64,000 nt of DNA. It comes from Nitzschia sp. DOCU1 (taxonomy: Eukaryota > Bacillariophyta > Bacillariophyceae > Bacillariales > Bacillariaceae). A model generated the notes under the pieces. The model saw only the letters and a list, made by a program, of their open reading frames with translations, did no database searches and was not told the origin of the DNA. The translations under genes and the position numbers were made by a program. Below are positions 9,274-21,463 of the stretch, piece after piece; the first letter of the stretch is position 1, and every line of letters starts with the position of its first letter. The DNA lies in the NCBI GenBank assembly GCA_951394045.1, contig OX595985.1:3844001-3908000 (forward strand). Reading direction: 5' to 3'.

Positions 9274-12200
9274 TTAACTATGATAGGGATGTATGTTACG
9301 AATGTTCCAAGTCTGAGTAACTGCACCCTTCTGGATACGTACTGTACCGTTGTCATTCACGGCGACTATTGGATACGGACCATCGTAAGGGTTAGCACCA
9401 AACTTACGTTGTTGGTCCTGCTTGATCATGATCTGTTGGCCTACGTGATACTCATACGGTAATCGCGTTTTGTTTTCTGCCGCATTGTTCTTCGCAATGC
9501 GTTGCATCTTGCGCTCACGGATGAGCTTCCAATTAGCTTCGAAGCGGGTGTTGAGAATGGCATCTCTACCGAAAACTAGTTGCATCGGCGTAGCCTGTAG
9601 CGTCGTGTGATATGTCGCGCGCACGGCGAACATCACGGCTGCCAGGATTCCATCGAGTCCGACTGTATCGTCTGAGTGCTGCAGTTCAAACGTACGAATC
9701 ATATTCCCGATAGTTTGGTGTACTCGTTCGAGTATTGCGTTCGCCTGCGGGTTTCTCGCAGTGATTGGGCGCGCAAGCACGCCATAGTCTTCCTTGACCA
9801 TTCGCCGGAATTCGCCCATGAACTCCGTGCCGCGGTCATAAATAACTTGTTGTGGCCACGGGTATCTTGTGAACCACGTCTTTTCGGCTAATTCGGCGAT
9901 ACTAAAAGCCTCTTTATTGGGTACGCGAACCATCTCAAACCAGCCAGTTGCCGGATCAATCATGGTAAGGCACCAAAGCTCGAGTTGTTTCTGTTTACCC
10001 TTATTTCGTTTACCCTGGTTAATCGAGTAGGGGCCTATGAGATCGACACATAGGATTTCCCAGGGTTCGCTCTCGGGTTCCTTAATTGGCAGGTGCCCAT
10101 ACTTAAGGGTCTTGCGTTTTGTTAATTGGCACAACCTGCATTTCTTGCAGATGTCGACGACGTCGGTTCGCAGTCCTTTCCAGTAGAAATGCTGCCGAAT
10201 CGTGTGCTCCGTACGGGTCTCCCCCGGGTGACACAGTGTCTCGTGGTACCACTCAACGCATCGGCGTTGGAGTGACTGCGGAATAACTATCTTACCATCT
10301 CTAACTACTAGAGGACGTTTCTTACCGCCCCCACGAAAAACCTTTACACTATATCTACTGTCCGACGCTGCCTTTTGGAGCAGCGCGGTATCTTTTCGCT
10401 GATGTCGCATAATGTACTTGTAGGTAAGGGGGAAGACGCTTTCAGGTAGTTCATCGCCCCCAAAGTACTCTGCGAAATTGGCCTCGGTAAAGGGCTTTTC
10501 GTCCTTACCAAGTCGACTAAGGGCGTCCGCTACTACATTCGTCTCACCTCGAACGTAGACAAGTTCGGGACCATACTCTTCGAGGATGAGTCGCCAGCGC
10601 ATAACGCGTTCAGTATTGAAGTTTTTATAGGTTAGATTCTTGTGGTCGGTGTAGACGCGAATCTGTTGACCTAGGAGAATCGTACGGAACTCCTTGAGTG
10701 TTTCTACAATAGCTAGTAGTTCCCGCTCGGTAGTGGTATACCGTGTCTGCGCGGGATTGAGTTTGCGACTATAGAACGCGATAGGCTTACCGTTCTGCGA
10801 GATGACCGCGCCAAGCTGCGTGTCGCTCGCGTCAGTATGTATATCAAACGGTAGATGAAAGTTCGGGTAAGTTAGGAGAACCTCCTTACTTATTATTTTC
10901 TTCATCGTGTCAAATGCCTCTTGGTGCGCGCCGGTCCACTCCCACTTAGCTGTTTTCGACGTAAGTGATGCGAGCGGGGCGAGGATGTGCGAACGGCGCA
11001 CCCACATGTCGCGATAATAATTCACGATACCGATGAAAGCGCGTAGTTCCTTTTTATTGCGCGGTGCGAGCATGGCTTGGATTGCTTGCACTTTGGTTGC
11101 TACTGGTTGGATGCCGTCGCGGGTAATCCAGTAGCCAAGGTATTCGAGCTCCGCTTTCGCGAAGAAGGACTTCTTGATGTTCACCTTGAGTCCCGTGTCT
11201 TTCAGACGTTGTAGTACCACGTCGAGTTTCTCTAGGTGGTCTAGGTAACTACCCTTAGTAAGTACTAGAAGATCGTCTATGTACGTACGTATGTACTCTA
11301 GGTCTGCGAACAGCGACGACATCTTTTCCTGGAAGATATCGGGGCTATTGCTGAGTCCCATAGGTAGTCGCTGCATCTCATATTTTCCCCATGGGAAGAC
11401 GAGAGTGCAAAGTTTCTTTGCGTTCGGACTAAGTTCCACATGGTAGTAGCCCATGTTTAGGTCTAAACTAGTAGCGTACTGAAAACCTTCTAGTTTTAAC
11501 AGTAGCTCTTGTATCTTTGGTAGCGGGAATGGCTTCCGCTTGATTCGCTTGTTGAGCTCGCGGAAGTCGTTTATGAACCGTACCCTCTTGTCCTTCTTTG
11601 GTATGATGAACGACGGTGCCGCCCATTCAGAGCGGTTGACTTTCTTTAGTACGCCGACTGCGCAGAGGCGATCGGCCTCGTCGCGTAGCGTCTGTTCATA
11701 TGCCTTCGGCACTGGATATGGCCTCGCATGATATGGCGTGACATTAGGCTTTAGCTCGATATCATAGGGCTCGCCTTTCCAAGTGCCGAGCGTGCCGTCA
11801 AAGAGCGTCTCATGTTTCTGAAGAAGCGTCTTGAGGGCGGATTTATCTTCTTCCGACAGATGGTCCATCTCGGAGATTTTCTGCGGAATGTCCGCTGGGG
11901 CATATTTAGCGTCTAAGATTTGTTTAATAGACTTGGCACCACCATCTGCGTCGGCCTGCCAGGCGTCTTCGTTGGGCGTCTCGCCATATATCTTCATTGC
12001 TATAGCAGCTAAATCCCATTCGACTTCCCTTGTCTTGAAGTCGAACTTGACACCTAGTTCTCGCAGAAGGTCTCTGCCAATGATCATGTCGTAGTTGCCA
12101 AGGTCGGATGTCACCTGGAAGACCCATTCAATCACCCTATTGGCATGAAATTCCGGAAGTTTAAACTGGATTTTTACTTCGCGGTGTGTCTCGACGACAC

Positions 12201-12645
12201 CTCCAGCTGTCGTGAAGGTGGTTCTCGATGGTGTCGTCCTGACACGTAGTTTCCTGACATGCTTCTCGGAGATCAGTCCTCGTGATGCTCCGGTGTCTAG
12301 TAGCGTCGTCAACGCTGCCGCCTTGGCCTTGCCTAGGCGCGTGTTAATTTGCGCGAAACAGTACGGAATTTCGTCTGGCGCGGTTTTCTGGCGTTTTGGT
12401 GAGCTCCGGTTGTACAGTCGCGTTATCACGTGCGATTCCGCCGCGATACGGTAATTAATGCATTGGTCCAATGAGGCGAAGACCTCACCCGGCTCGGACG
12501 GTATATAGACGGATGGGCTCGCATGTCGTGCCCCATCGTGTTGCTCGTGGAAAACGAAAACTTCGTCACATCCGCAATTTTTGCGTTTTCCACCTACTCT
12601 TTCAGAGATTTTGTAATAGGATAACTCGTCCTTATGATTATGCAT
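9274..12645 (-). CDS. Gypsy-1 Pol: protease, reverse transcriptase, RNase H, integrase
   Basis: 1123 codons, uninterrupted. Protease LLDTGASRGLIS near residue 117; RT with DFRELNKRIKRKP, DLNMGYYHVEL and active site TYIDDLLVL near 455; RNase H with HTDASDTQLGAV, TTERELLAIVETLKEF and TDHKNL; integrase with an HHCC zinc finger (HETLCHPGET...CKKCRLCQL), first Asp in CVDLIGPY, second in IYDRGTEF (the usual DNG reads DRG) and Glu in NAILERVHQ. C-terminal GPY-like DGPYPIVAVNDNGTV. It lies in the same frame as gag, 12 codons after the gag UGA, so a Gag-Pol fusion by readthrough is possible; otherwise translation starts at the ATG at 12645. Ends with TAA. Confidence 0.95.
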   Translation of the reverse strand: MHNHKDELSYYKISERVGGKRKNCGCDEVFVFHEQHDGARHASPSVYIPSEPGEVFASLDQCINYRIAAESHVITRLYNRSSPKRQKTAPDEIPYCFAQINTRLGKAKAAALTTLLDTGASRGLISEKHVRKLRVRTTPSRTTFTTAGGVVETHREVKIQFKLPEFHANRVIEWVFQVTSDLGNYDMIIGRDLLRELGVKFDFKTREVEWDLAAIAMKIYGETPNEDAWQADADGGAKSIKQILDAKYAPADIPQKISEMDHLSEEDKSALKTLLQKHETLFDGTLGTWKGEPYDIELKPNVTPYHARPYPVPKAYEQTLRDEADRLCAVGVLKKVNRSEWAAPSFIIPKKDKRVRFINDFRELNKRIKRKPFPLPKIQELLLKLEGFQYATSLDLNMGYYHVELSPNAKKLCTLVFPWGKYEMQRLPMGLSNSPDIFQEKMSSLFADLEYIRTYIDDLLVLTKGSYLDHLEKLDVVLQRLKDTGLKVNIKKSFFAKAELEYLGYWITRDGIQPVATKVQAIQAMLAPRNKKELRAFIGIVNYYRDMWVRRSHILAPLASLTSKTAKWEWTGAHQEAFDTMKKIISKEVLLTYPNFHLPFDIHTDASDTQLGAVISQNGKPIAFYSRKLNPAQTRYTTTERELLAIVETLKEFRTILLGQQIRVYTDHKNLTYKNFNTERVMRWRLILEEYGPELVYVRGETNVVADALSRLGKDEKPFTEANFAEYFGGDELPESVFPLTYKYIMRHQRKDTALLQKAASDSRYSVKVFRGGGKKRPLVVRDGKIVIPQSLQRRCVEWYHETLCHPGETRTEHTIRQHFYWKGLRTDVVDICKKCRLCQLTKRKTLKYGHLPIKEPESEPWEILCVDLIGPYSINQGKRNKGKQKQLELWCLTMIDPATGWFEMVRVPNKEAFSIAELAEKTWFTRYPWPQQVIYDRGTEFMGEFRRMVKEDYGVLARPITARNPQANAILERVHQTIGNMIRTFELQHSDDTVGLDGILAAVMFAVRATYHTTLQATPMQLVFGRDAILNTRFEANWKLIRERKMQRIAKNNAAENKTRLPYEYHVGQQIMIKQDQQRKFGANPYDGPYPIVAVNDNGTVRIQKGAVTQTWNIRNIHPYHS

Positions 12646-12681
12646 TAAACTAGATTTTTCGTGTACAACTCGCTCACACCT

Positions 12682-12684
12682 TCA
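12682..12684 (-). promoter_or_regulatory. In-frame UGA between gypsy-1 gag and pol
   Basis: GAU GAA AAC UGA AGG UGU GAG: the gag stop is followed by 11 more sense codons in the same phase before the pol Met codon. No overlap and no shift is needed to make Gag-Pol, so stop-codon readthrough is the simplest way to express pol. Reinitiation at the ATG 36 nt downstream is the alternative. Confidence 0.6.
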
Positions 12685-13857
12685 GTTTTCATCGTCGCTA
12701 GCGACAAGGTTAGCCAAGAGTTCGTCCACATTGAAGTTTTCCTCGTCGGGTGGATCAATCGCCTTGCGCTTGCATTCGTCCTTGACCGCGTCCTTGACCA
12801 TGTTCTGGATCATGGCATGTAGTTCTTCTTTCTTGTTGGCGCCGCCATCGTCACGAACCCAAGTGCGGTTACCGTAACGAGGCTTTTTATCGCCATTCTT
12901 GATGAAGTTTCCATGGGCGGCAGCCATCTTCTGGGCCTGCGCCACCACCATCTTGCAGTCCCCAGTGTTGTGGGACCAGTTGGGGCCATGGTAGGCACAT
13001 TTAAAGGGAGGAGTCTTGTCATTAGGGCCGCGCTTAATAGCGGGCTTCGAGTGATCCATTCGCGGGTCTCGCTTCCCCTTCGGAGGATGGTTGCCATCTG
13101 GCTTCTGCTTACGGACGTGGTGAGTTTCGTGCAATTTTTCGGTGAATTCGAGGCGCTCGCAGAACTGGGTAAACTCGTCCAAAGTGTGGTCAATCGGCTC
13201 GAAACCTTGCAGGATCATCTGTTGACGCCAACTGGCGGGAATGGCGAACTCCGCATGCTCAATGATCTCGTCGTTGGGAAGCTTGTTGGCTGCTCCACGA
13301 GTGCTGTCAAACATCGCCAAGTAGCTGTTGAGTTGCTGGAAGCGGCTGATATATTCCTTCATCGACATCTCAGGAGGCTTGCGACACAAACGGCGCATGT
13401 AACGTTTCTGGGTCTGAAGTGCGCGAGCCGGGAGAACGTAGTTAGTCACTCCTTGGAGGACGATTTTCAAATTTGCACTTGTTTCGTTCCCAGCGGTCGC
13501 TGCGGTTTCCTCGAACTTGGCGAGGGCCTTTCTGGTGAGGATACGGCGGTAAAACTCATACTTTTGCGGACCGGTAGTCAGGTGCTGACCGTTGATCACC
13601 TTTTTGGCCTTTTCTTGGAGGCGAAACCAAGTTTCAGGCGACTCGTCGCCGTTGAACGGAAGAATCGACAGTTCGAACTGAGTGGAGGTTGGATCTTCAG
13701 GAACATTGCGACACTTGAAGGTAACCAGCTTTTCCTTGTTCACTGCAACTTCAGGTTCACGTTGAATAGGGATCGGGGCTCGTTGAAAACCTTTTCTCGA
13801 CATGTCATGGCGAGGAATAGCCGCGGCGGCGGCAACGGTTGCGTTAGAGAGCTTCAT
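12682..13857 (-). CDS. Gypsy-1 Gag
   Basis: Capsid-nucleocapsid protein of about 391 residues counted from the first ATG at 13857 (an upstream GTG at 13881 is in frame). The middle part resembles gypsy capsids: FNGDESPETWFRLQEKA, YEFYRRILTRKALAKFEE, MSMKEYISRFQQLNSYL. The C-terminal part has a Cys-His knuckle CAYHGPNWSHNTGDC, followed by an acidic tail. Only about 51 nt separate the ATG from the LTR. The gene ends in TGA (UGA AGG) in the same frame as pol. Confidence 0.92.
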   Translation of the reverse strand: MKLSNATVAAAAAIPRHDMSRKGFQRAPIPIQREPEVAVNKEKLVTFKCRNVPEDPTSTQFELSILPFNGDESPETWFRLQEKAKKVINGQHLTTGPQKYEFYRRILTRKALAKFEETAATAGNETSANLKIVLQGVTNYVLPARALQTQKRYMRRLCRKPPEMSMKEYISRFQQLNSYLAMFDSTRGAANKLPNDEIIEHAEFAIPASWRQQMILQGFEPIDHTLDEFTQFCERLEFTEKLHETHHVRKQKPDGNHPPKGKRDPRMDHSKPAIKRGPNDKTPPFKCAYHGPNWSHNTGDCKMVVAQAQKMAAAHGNFIKNGDKKPRYGNRTWVRDDGGANKKEELHAMIQNMVKDAVKDECKRKAIDPPDEENFNVDELLANLVASDDEN

Positions 13858-13895
13858 CTTGAGTAAATTGATCTTGATCACGACGATTGTCGTGG

Positions 13896-13907
13896 AGTGT
13901 TAACACT
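13896..13907 (-). promoter_or_regulatory. Gypsy-1 palindrome at the primer-binding position
   Basis: AGTGTTAACACT, a perfect 12-bp palindrome, one nucleotide inside the 5' LTR (LTR begins at 13909). No TGG-type complement to a tRNA 3' end is present. A small hairpin CACGAC-AATC-GTCGTG follows. The same layout is seen in gypsy-2 (19981-19992) and the TRIM (59063-59074). Confidence 0.75.
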
Positions 13908-13908
13908 A

Positions 13909-14440
13909 TGCACTACGTCGTTTGTAGGATCGAAAAGGTTGTGAAAATTATGGCTAGGTTAAAAACTAGATGTATTTCTCATGCAAGTTGTCTCGTAGGC
14001 TCTCGTAGTTCTAGTAGAGTCGAGACCTTTGACATGCATCGACAACAATCCGAACAGGAGGTTGATGCATCTTGTAGTAGACTAGCTACGACGTTGTACT
14101 AGGGTTCTTTGGACGTCGTCAGCTACTCTGGAATAAAGTATAGCTACCTCGATGTCATCGAGGTGCCAGATCTTAGGTGGCATTGACACTAGGATCTCAT
14201 CGGCATTCGACTAGCTGGAGTCATGCGCGATGCCTGCGTCATGCAACGTCACGCCGACGGTGACGTCAATAGGTTATGGGCCTTGTCCGACGATGTCCGA
14301 GACCGGCCTAGCGTTCGCGTCCGCATGCAACGCTTTCGTCATGCTACGTCATCACACATGATGTCACACATGACTAAATAGACTAATATTATTGGACTAC
14401 AATCATTCGAAGGAGTCGACGTGTAAAGCAGTGTACTGCA
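13909..14440 (-). repeat. Gypsy-1 5' LTR
   Basis: 532 bp, apparently identical to the 3' LTR. Followed on the right by AATT, the repeat of the target site at 8711-8714. Confidence 0.95.
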
Positions 14441-14860
14441 AATTTCTTCGTCCTTCTGGGCCAACTGTGTTGTGAGGTTGGTGGTGTTGTCAACTAGGGC
14501 TGCGAATGCTTGGCGGTCGGAGGCTGTGGCCGTGGCCAGGTTGGCCAAGGCTTCTACTGTCGCGTTTTCCTGGTCGGCAATGGCCACGTTGATGAAACCT
14601 GCGCGGCCGGTAGTGGTTTGTTGGAGGCGGAGGGAGCGTTGGGCGTCCAAGAAGTGGAGCTTGAAGTTATCCCATGTTTGTTCGGCGGTGGGTTTGGCAA
14701 GCCACCTTTTGCAATCATCAAAGTACAGACCGGTTGCCCAAACGGAACTGTAGGCAGAGGTCAGGATGTGGCTGTCGCTGATTGGGGCATTGCCGTCGGC
14801 TGCAAATTCTACGCAGGTTTCGACACTGTCAATAAGGGTCTCGAAGGGGCTGTTGCCGTC
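14441..14860 (-). CDS. Copia-1 gag, middle part between the two gypsy insertions
   Basis: Minus-strand segment in the gag frame: NSPFETLIDSVETC and AKPTAEQTWDNFKLHFLDAQ, followed by a coiled-coil-like stretch with ATVEALANLATATASDRQAF and TTQLAQKDEEI. This is the C-terminal capsid/linker region of a stramenopile copia Gag. The phase fits both neighbours: across CCGTC it joins the N-terminal part at 20617, across AATT the zinc-cluster part at 8710. No stop codon inside. Confidence 0.85.
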
Positions 14861-17171
<2,311 letters not shown>

Positions 17172-18875
17172 TCACGCTACTGCTCGTTTGATCGATTCGA
17201 ATGATTCATTGCATTCGGGAGTCCATTTCCACGGGACTGACTTGGAACATAACGCCGTTAGCGGCGCCAGTATGTGCGATCGCTTCCGCCACATATCACG
17301 GTAGTAATTTACCATGCCTAAGAAACGTCTCAGTTGTCGCTTCGTTTGCGGCGGCTGCATCTTCAGTATTGCTTCCACTTTCTTAGGTTGGGGATGGATA
17401 CCGTTACGGGAAATCTCGTAGCCTAGGTACTCAACGCGGTCGGCAGCAAATTTGCATTTGCGTACATTCGCGCGGAAACCAGCTTGTTCGAGTCGTGCGA
17501 GAACCTCTTTGAGCTTTGTGACATGGTCGCTAAATGTGCCTTTGCTCGTTATCAATATATCATCCATGTAGACTTGTACGTACTCCAGGTCACCAAGGAG
17601 ACGCATCATGATACTTTGGAAAATATCAGGGGCATTGGATATACCCATCGGCAGCACCTGGTACTGATATAAGCCCCACGGCATTACAGTACCAAGGAGG
17701 CCTTGGCTGTACTTATCCATTGGAATGTGATAATAGCCCATGCTGAGGTCAATAGCCGTTGCCCATTTAAAGCCCTGGAGTTTTTGCAATAACTTGTTGA
17801 TCTTTGGCAGTGGGTGCGGCTTGCGCACAAGATATTCGTTGAGTTTCCGAAAATCTGTAAGTACGCGCACATCGCCCGTTTTCTTCGGTTGAATGAACGT
17901 GCCGGCCGTCCATGTGGATTGGCTGACACGCTTCCAGATTCCAAGTTTTTCGAATCGTTCGATCTCTTTTCGCGTCGTTTGCTCGTACGCATGAGGAATG
18001 CCGAATGGCTTAGCATGATACGGCTTTGCTCCTTCTTTTAACTCTAGACGAATAGGATCTATTTTAAGTTTACCTAATCCGCCTCCGAATAGTGTGGGGT
18101 GCTGCTTCAGTTCAGCTAGTAGCTCGTCTCGCTGCTCCTTAGTCAAGTAGTCGAGTGAGTCAACAAACTCTTCCATCTCAACTTTGGAGTAGTCGGCGTC
18201 AAGGATCTTAGCTTGTCGTTCTTCCGCCGCTTGAATAACGGGGGCGTCTTGAGACATCTCGTACAGAAGCTGTAGAGCCTCTGGATCCGTCACAACACCA
18301 CTTTCCTTCATCTCGACTTCGCTATTGCCCCATCGAATCGTTCGTTTCTCGAAATCGAGTACAAACTTCAATTCGGCTAATAGGTCAAGTCCTAGAATTA
18401 GGTCGTAAGGTGAGCTTTCGCGATCTGTGTGCTCGTCGACGTGACATGGCCAGTGTATCTCTTTACTAGACGAGAGTTCGGGGATCCTGAAGCGAATCAT
18501 TCCGACTTTGTCCGTCTTGAATTTGCCGCCCATTGTAGTCCAAGTAGTAACTCGTTTTCCAGTGGGAACTAGCTGGCTAAGCGTCACAAAGCTCTTAAGA
18601 ACGATGGAACGACTAGTACCCGTATCTAGTAGAGTTCTAAGGACATAGGATTCACCTCTAGGATTTACCGCTTCGACGACTATTTCTGTAGTTAGCCGCC
18701 TGGCAATTTTCCTATTTGGCTCTATTCCAGGGCGTGACGTTCGAATAGCAAAACTATGTTCATTTTCGCTATTGTAGTCGATGTAGTCGCTCTCGGATTC
18801 ACTATTTTCGTTACTGCTACTGTCCGAACGATTATTCAGCTGGAAACTGACCTGCCTTTTGGCTTTGGTCTTCCC
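17172..18875 (-). CDS. Gypsy-2 Pol, protease and reverse transcriptase part
   Basis: Frame entered after the extra A in the gag tail. It contains the acidic linker SESDYIDYNSENEHSFAIR, protease TLLDTGTSRSIVL, RT with DFRKLNEYLVRKP, DLSMGYYHIPM and active site VYMDDILIT, and the start of the RNase H connection (LGMVNYYRDMWRKR). It stops at TGA 17172-17174, where both relatives read CGA (GCG CGA GAG). The stop is therefore a C-to-T change at a CpG, and it removes RNase H and integrase unless read through. Confidence 0.9.
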   Translation of the reverse strand, partial: GKTKAKRQVSFQLNNRSDSSSNENSESESDYIDYNSENEHSFAIRTSRPGIEPNRKIARRLTTEIVVEAVNPRGESYVLRTLLDTGTSRSIVLKSFVTLSQLVPTGKRVTTWTTMGGKFKTDKVGMIRFRIPELSSSKEIHWPCHVDEHTDRESSPYDLILGLDLLAELKFVLDFEKRTIRWGNSEVEMKESGVVTDPEALQLLYEMSQDAPVIQAAEERQAKILDADYSKVEMEEFVDSLDYLTKEQRDELLAELKQHPTLFGGGLGKLKIDPIRLELKEGAKPYHAKPFGIPHAYEQTTRKEIERFEKLGIWKRVSQSTWTAGTFIQPKKTGDVRVLTDFRKLNEYLVRKPHPLPKINKLLQKLQGFKWATAIDLSMGYYHIPMDKYSQGLLGTVMPWGLYQYQVLPMGISNAPDIFQSIMMRLLGDLEYVQVYMDDILITSKGTFSDHVTKLKEVLARLEQAGFRANVRKCKFAADRVEYLGYEISRNGIHPQPKKVEAILKMQPPQTKRQLRRFLGMVNYYRDMWRKRSHILAPLTALCSKSVPWKWTPECNESFESIKRAVA

Positions 18876-19968
18876 TTTTTTCTTTCTTACTTTGTTTCTT
18901 AGCGAGGGCTTTCACGACAGTCTCCATCTGGAGTGCCGAGAACATGTTCTCACGGGCTCCACGCGGACGTTTGTTTGGGCGATCCTTGGCATTGCCAGGT
19001 AGGCTCCAACACTTGTCGCCGGGGGCCGGATGAAACTTGCCGCAGTGCTCGCAGGGCTTCTTTCTGTCCCCCTTTTCGGCTTTCTTGCGGTCTTTGCCTC
19101 TCTTTCTTTTCTTACCGCCGTCCTTGCTTTCGCTTTCGGATCGTTCGGCGTTTTTCTTTTCTTTGTTCTTTTTATCTGCTCTGACCGCATCGTCGAAGAC
19201 GTGCTTGGCCTCGAGCTTTTCCAAGTATTTGTAGTACTCGTCGAGCGTCATTGAGAAGGGATCGATGTTCGAGGTGAGCAGGTCTCGCTGCCACTCGATC
19301 CTTTTCGCTCGGTCGAGGATCTCCACGAGTTCGTCGTCGTCGAACATCTCACAGCTCGTTTTGTCTTCGGGGATCGGGAAGTAAGGTAGCATGTTGTTTT
19401 GACGGAGTAGTTCGGCCTTGAAGTCGGCCAACGACATCTCCATCATGAACACGTGATAGCGTAGATAGTTTCGCTGGCGGCGGTAGGCGTGCTCGGTGCC
19501 GAAGTAGTACTGCCCCATTCGTTGCATCGCCTCGTTAAAGGTGTCGTCCGGGGTCTCTTCTTCTTCTTCGTCCGACTCGTCAATGTTGTGACGTAGGTTG
19601 GCAACGATGTCTGCGAACCTTTGCCTTGCCTCTCCAGCCAACAACGCCTTCGCATACTTGATTTTCTTTTCCCCATCGTCCAAGGGGACGTCCCGAATCA
19701 ACTCGTCCATCTGCATCCGCCACTTGACCCATCGTTCGGCGTCGCCTTGTTCGAAGATAAAGCAACGCGTTTCGAACTCGTCCGAATCCTCATCGGTTGG
19801 GTCTAACTTGATCTTGACCTTCTTGGACTTCTCATCGTCTTGGAGAGTCTCTTCGTCCTTGGGTTTCTCGCGACGGAAGGGGATCAACGGAGGGTTGACG
19901 TGTGCGGCTTGAGTCAGAAGCAACGCAACTTTCTTCGCGTACTCGTGGTTAGAGTAGGAGGTCTTCAT
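18832..19968 (-). CDS. Gypsy-2 Gag
   Basis: 378 codons from the ATG at 19968, only about 25 nt downstream of the LTR. The N-terminal part has the capsid-like GDAERWVKWRMQMDELIRD and MGQYYFGTEHAYRRQRNYLRY; a charged Lys/Glu-rich coiled-coil region follows, then a zinc-knuckle-like CEHCGKFHPAPGDKCW and a basic tail. The last 18 residues are out of frame because the tract at 18876-18881 has six A where the relatives have five; with five A, gag continues into pol without any stop. So this family makes Gag-Pol as one frame, or uses the A-rich site for frameshifting. Confidence 0.9.
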   Translation of the reverse strand: MKTSYSNHEYAKKVALLLTQAAHVNPPLIPFRREKPKDEETLQDDEKSKKVKIKLDPTDEDSDEFETRCFIFEQGDAERWVKWRMQMDELIRDVPLDDGEKKIKYAKALLAGEARQRFADIVANLRHNIDESDEEEEETPDDTFNEAMQRMGQYYFGTEHAYRRQRNYLRYHVFMMEMSLADFKAELLRQNNMLPYFPIPEDKTSCEMFDDDELVEILDRAKRIEWQRDLLTSNIDPFSMTLDEYYKYLEKLEAKHVFDDAVRADKKNKEKKNAERSESESKDGGKKRKRGKDRKKAEKGDRKKPCEHCGKFHPAPGDKCWSLPGNAKDRPNKRPRGARENMFSALQMETVVKALAKKQSKKEKREDQSQKAGQFPAE

Positions 19969-19980
19969 CCTTCAAACGGG

Positions 19981-19992
19981 AGTTTTAAAACT
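19981..19992 (-). promoter_or_regulatory. Gypsy-2 palindrome at the primer-binding position
   Basis: AGTTTTAAAACT, a perfect 12-bp palindrome one nucleotide inside the 5' LTR (19994). It is followed in element orientation by CCCGTTTGAAGG and the gag ATG. It does not match a tRNA 3' end and has no long complement in the LTR. Confidence 0.75.
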
Positions 19993-19993
19993 G

Positions 19994-21153
<1,160 letters not shown>

Positions 21154-21214
21154 TGTAGGAGCTGCGACAAAGAGTGCTGTTGGTGGAGTAACAGCAATGT
21201 CGGCAGGTCTGAAG

Positions 21215-21227
21215 AATTAGATTGCTC
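21215..21227 (-). promoter_or_regulatory. Copia-1 primer-binding site complementary to its own LTR
   Basis: In element orientation the 13 nt directly after the 5' LTR are GAGCAATCTAATT. The LTR itself contains AATTAGATTGCTC (21278-21266 and, in the 3' LTR, 4522-4510), a perfect reverse complement. This is the arrangement known from self-primed elements of the Tf1 type, in which the 5' end of the RNA folds back as primer. No TGG-type tRNA match is present. Confidence 0.7.
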
Positions 21228-21420
21228 TGCTAAAGTCAAACGGAAGTGAACGACACAGAGATGATGAGCAATCTAATTTATGAGTAGATTGCGAGTGTTT
21301 TGAATGAGGCGGGAAATCCCGTTTGAGTTTGGCGCGCTCGGCAGACAACGGATCTTTGTGACTGGCCGGTGCTCGCTGGAAAGGATGCCGGCATGCCTGA
21401 CGTGGCATGTGGAATCAACA
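21228..21420 (-). repeat. Copia-1 5' LTR
   Basis: 193 bp; differs from the 3' LTR at three bases and by a missing 3-bp repeat (ACGTGGCATG versus ACGTGCTGGCATG). Followed by ACAGA, the target duplication. Confidence 0.93.
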
Positions 21421-21463
21421 ACAGACGCGCGGTCTGAGCGATGACGTTGGTAGACGATGCCAC
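21421..21463 (-). pseudogene. Endonuclease-like ORF fragment, 5' part
   Basis: Short minus-strand stretch ASSTNVIAQTARL whose frame continues across the copia-1 target duplication into the fragment at 4081-4471. An in-frame TAA lies about 15 codons further upstream (near 21495). It marks the original target gene of copia-1. Confidence 0.45.

Larger units (their letters stand above)
8715..14440 (-). mobile_element. Gypsy-1: intact Ty3/gypsy element inserted in copia-1 gag
   Basis: 5726 bp with two apparently identical 532-bp LTRs (8715-9246, 13909-14440), target duplication AATT (8711-8714 and 14441-14444), polypurine tract GGGGGCGGG directly upstream of the 3' LTR, and two long open frames in gypsy order (gag, then protease-RT-RNase H-integrase). 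Identical LTRs and open frames make it the youngest and most complete element here. Where the primer-binding site should be there is the palindrome AGTGTTAACACT. Removing the element restores the copia-1 gag frame exactly. Confidence 0.95.

Noticed and set aside
12913..13866. 317-codon plus-strand ORF opposite gypsy-1 gag (and its copy at 44281-45234)
   Set aside because: It is the antisense shadow of a clear Gag; the long frame follows from the codon bias of gag, and the protein has no recognisable domain.
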